Of a DNA stretch of 11,304 nt, positions 9,550 to 11,304 are shown in pieces. Within the stretch, counting starts at the first letter, position 1. Each line of letters begins with the position of its first letter. The notes under the pieces are model-generated. The model did no database searches. It was not told the DNA's origin and was given only the letters and a program-made list of their open reading frames with translations. The DNA lies in contig MSJH02000069.1 of assembly GCA_001931875.2 (NCBI GenBank), positions 1-11,304 of the forward strand, in the 5' to 3' direction. The stretch is from Byssochlamys sp. IMV 00236. Taxonomy: Eukaryota > Ascomycota > Eurotiomycetes > Eurotiales > Thermoascaceae. The position numbers and the translations under genes were made by a program.

Positions 9550-10209
9550 TTAGATACCATAAGCGGTATCAGCTTTGGAGAAGGCAGTGTTAATTCTGCC
9601 AACATATTCATTAGCAGCAGTAGTGAAGTCAGAGGGAGTAACAGCAAGGATACAGTTATCCAAGGTAGTGACCTTGGCTTGGAGGTTCTTGATGTCGCTC
9701 TTGACAATACTAGTGGCAAGAGGAACAGCGTCGAATTGAGGCTTCTTGGTGACGATGGCACCGAGAGCACCTTCGATATCAGGGACAAGTGTTTGGACGA
9801 CAGCAAGAACAGCATTGGCATCTTCAGTAGAAACGACCGTGGTGACTGCACAGCAGTCAGTGTTGGCCTGCTTGATCAAGTTTTCGAGGGCTTGTTCCTT
9901 GCTGTGAATGGACAAGGCGCCTGCATAACCAGATGAGGAGGTGAAACCATTGACCTAGAACAGTGTTATAAGGTAGGTCCGTTTCATATTATGTTCAACT
10001 TACAGCAGTGGCAACAATTGTGAGTTGACTTTGAGCTGCAGTCAAATCCTTAATACAGGTTTGAACAGCAGGTGTTACATCACGCTTGCTGAAGGAAGCA
10101 GCATTTGCTAGTGAATGATTAGGTTAGCAACATCACAATGGCCACACGCTTTAATTTATATACCGGAAGCAACGAGAGCAAGAGCAAGAGCCAAGAGAGA
10201 AGAACGCAT
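9550..10209 (-). CDS. hsbA: HsbA-family secreted hydrophobic-surface-binding protein
   Basis: Exons on the minus strand: 10209-10164, 10107-10004, 9954-9550; introns are 56 and 49 nt (GTATAT..CTAG and GTAAGT..CTAG). The joined frame encodes 184 residues. Residues 1-18 are a classic signal peptide (MRSSLLALALALVASANA), and a Lys-Arg pair at 23-24 could be a Kex2-type site. The mature part is alpha-helical and Ala/Thr/Val-rich, with cysteines at 33, 84, 85 and 151. The GALSIHS segment (62-68), the VPDI region and the conserved helical pattern fit the HsbA family (also called the cell-wall galactomannoprotein family). Family members bind hydrophobic surfaces; in Aspergillus oryzae HsbA recruits a cutinase. 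Length is normal for the family. No GPI signal is visible, so it is probably released or loosely wall-bound. It has its own TATA box and poly(A) signal, and a decayed relative lies 1.3 kb downstream. Family assignment is by recognition, not by a search. Confidence 0.88.
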
Positions 10210-10264
10210 TTGAATAGATTTAATTGATGAAGATACTTTAAAAAATTCTCGAAATAACCTCATC

Positions 10265-10272
10265 CTTTTATA
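10265..10272 (-). promoter_or_regulatory. TATA box of the hsbA-like gene
   Basis: Reads TATAAAAG on the minus strand (GGTATAAAAGG context), about 56 nt upstream of the ATG. An inverted CCAAT motif lies just upstream (10280-10285). The short TATA-to-ATG distance implies a very short 5' UTR, as in many highly expressed fungal genes. Confidence 0.6.
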
Positions 10273-10285
10273 CCTTTTTCCAATC

Positions 10286-10680
10286 TTCATCTTTCAACGC
10301 TCTCAGCTTTCTTTCTACACACACAATGAGTGTTTGTACAAGGGAAACTGATTGAGTAGATACTCTTTTCCATACGTTTTACATACATTTAGTTCAGATG
10401 ATCGAATGAAAGATGGCTTGTACGCTTTCTGTTGCATAAAGAGCAATGGACATAAACTGTGTACTCCATGACGAGGAAACATTGCACAAAATTATCCGCA
10501 TAATATGGGGTGGTTTGTGTACATTTGTGGATATATGTGGTCGATGCGGACTGCGCGAAATAAAAGGTTCTCCTTGCTGCATCTCACTTGGATATTTATA
10601 GTACAACCAACCTCTTTGAATAGAAAAAGTAAAAAGAAAGAAAAAAAGAAAACAAGAGTAAACTATATAAAAGTGGCAGT
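10286..10680. other. Upstream region of the hsbA-like gene
   Basis: AT-rich, with a purine-rich A/G stretch at about 10622-10655. No gene that I can support. It should contain the upstream regulatory region of the hsbA-like gene and, if the small gene next to it is real, that gene's 3' UTR. No AATAAA is visible on the minus strand here. Confidence 0.45.
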
Positions 10681-10944
10681 CTATTTGTTCTCACTATCGT
10701 TCATTTGACCGAGAACAAACTTGACAGATGTGTTCTTATTTGATAAGATATCAGTGCTCTTAATGTTTTTGTTATTAGCAGATGCTTTTCTCATCCCTCC
10801 ACTTTCCTAATGTTGTAGTGTCATATGTGGGAAACCAACATATGTATTTCGCACCCCTTATGCGTTCACTAGGAAACAAAAAAGGGAAGCGTCATACCTT
10901 TTGACTTGATCGTATTCTTCTTTACCTTGGACAAAAAAACTCAT
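10681..10944 (-). CDS. Possible two-exon gene for a 55-residue basic protein
   Basis: I do not recognise it. Exon 1 is 10944-10898 (MSFFVQGKEEYDQVK), with donor AG|GTATGA; exon 2 is 10801-10681, with acceptor GGAAAG, the same AAAG-type acceptor seen in kinase intron 4. The 96-nt intron joins the frames exactly through a Ser codon, giving SGGMRKASANNKN and a C-terminus VKFVLGQMNDSENK, then TAG. The product is soluble, rich in Lys and Asn, and has no signal peptide or membrane segment. Codon choice in exon 2 looks coding (AAG, AAC, GTC, CTC, GGT), more so than the surrounding DNA. Against it: no clear TATA box, no AATAAA downstream, and an intron longer than the others in the window. Confidence 0.42.
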
Positions 10945-11277
10945 GATTTATTTGCTGTAACCTCATCTGTGTATAACGAACTTGTCTTTTGTATCGCGTA
11001 TTTACTCACTCGTAGGTGAATTGTGTAAGCAGCTATAATGTTGGCAGAGCCTTTGAATGATTAATTCAAATTGCTCTAGCCATTAAAGGATTCTTTACTC
11101 TGATCAGTCCCTGAATTGTGGCATTCGACCCTCACTTAAAATAAATTCCGTATTTGTGTAATGTTCCCAGTGACACCTGGAGTGAACGGACTTTCTTGCA
11201 GGTGCACCATTGAACACCATAAAAAAATTAAATTGCTTGGGCAACAAGGGATAAATAATTCCTCAAGACACAAGAAT
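10945..11277. other. Non-coding right flank
   Basis: AT-rich, without a frame or motif I can support. If the small gene is real, this is its upstream region. Confidence 0.45.
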
Positions 11278-11304
11278 AAAAAAAAAAAAAAAAAAAAAAA
11301 AAAA
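11278..11304. repeat. Poly-A run of 27 bases at window end
   Basis: Uninterrupted A residues up to the last base. Either a genomic homopolymer at which assembly stopped or an assembly artefact. Confidence 0.95.

Noticed and set aside
9546..9936. Overlapping frames on both strands in the hsbA-like gene (9546-9851 minus, 9679-9936 plus)
   Set aside because: They are alternative-frame and antisense shadows of the spliced hsbA-like frame, which explains the region fully.
10394..10606. 70-codon minus-strand frame upstream of the hsbA-like gene, with a TATAAATA string near its ATG
   Set aside because: The TATA-like string lies only a few bases from the inner ATG, too close to act as its promoter, and the peptide has no recognisable features.
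10666..10675. Plus-strand TATATAAAAG resembling a TATA box
   Set aside because: No plus-strand gene follows it; the next ATG opens only a short frame. It is probably chance in AT-rich DNA.
10869..10897. Alternative 29-nt intron for the possible small gene, ending at CCTAG
   Set aside because: Shorter than fungal introns normally are, and it leads to a less coding-like frame that stops soon after; the 96-nt intron gives a better joined frame.
1..11304. tRNA, rRNA, CRISPR array, transposase or bacterial-type operon
   Set aside because: I looked for these and saw none; the spliced fungal gene structure explains the window.

Overview
The window looks like nuclear DNA of a filamentous fungus. 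The evidence is two spliced genes with very short introns (49 to 66 nt, GT..AG), AT-rich spacers, a fungal-type soluble hybrid histidine kinase and a secreted HsbA-family surface protein. A Mucoromycota-type (early-diverging) fungus is my best guess, but it is an inference, not something the sequence proves. Both confident genes, one decayed gene and one doubtful small gene all read on the minus strand.

Layout from left to right. 1-417 is the 3' flank of the kinase gene, with an AATAAA signal at 371-376. 418-7499 (minus) is a seven-exon gene for a 2,250-residue group III (Nik1/Os-1 type) hybrid histidine kinase. About 1,600 of its residues are a tandem poly-HAMP array of 18 units of about 92 residues each, roughly three times the number usual for the family. 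7500-7865 is its 5' flank. 7866-8260 (minus) holds the mutated remains of an HsbA-like gene: last exon, stop and poly(A) signal are still traceable. 8261-9502 is an AT-rich spacer with a perfect 22-bp palindrome. 9550-10209 (minus) is an intact three-exon HsbA-like gene (184 residues, signal peptide, four cysteines) with a good TATA box and poly(A) signal. 10681-10944 (minus) may be a two-exon gene for a 55-residue lysine/asparagine-rich protein; I do not recognise it. The window begins and ends in A-rich runs, so it may be a contig broken at homopolymers.

How the parts work: the kinase should feed a His-Asp phosphorelay (Ypd1-type transfer protein to Ssk1-type regulator to the HOG MAP-kinase cascade) that controls osmotic and cell-wall stress responses and sensitivity to phenylpyrrole and dicarboximide fungicides. 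The HsbA-like protein should act outside the cell at hydrophobic surfaces. Nothing in the sequence shows that the two genes are co-regulated.

The most unusual feature is the HAMP array. It carries an exact duplication of about 403 bp displaced by exactly four repeat units, further identity blocks displaced by two and three units, and introns only at the junctions of the first few units. It appears to be an array that is still changing by unequal exchange or gene conversion.
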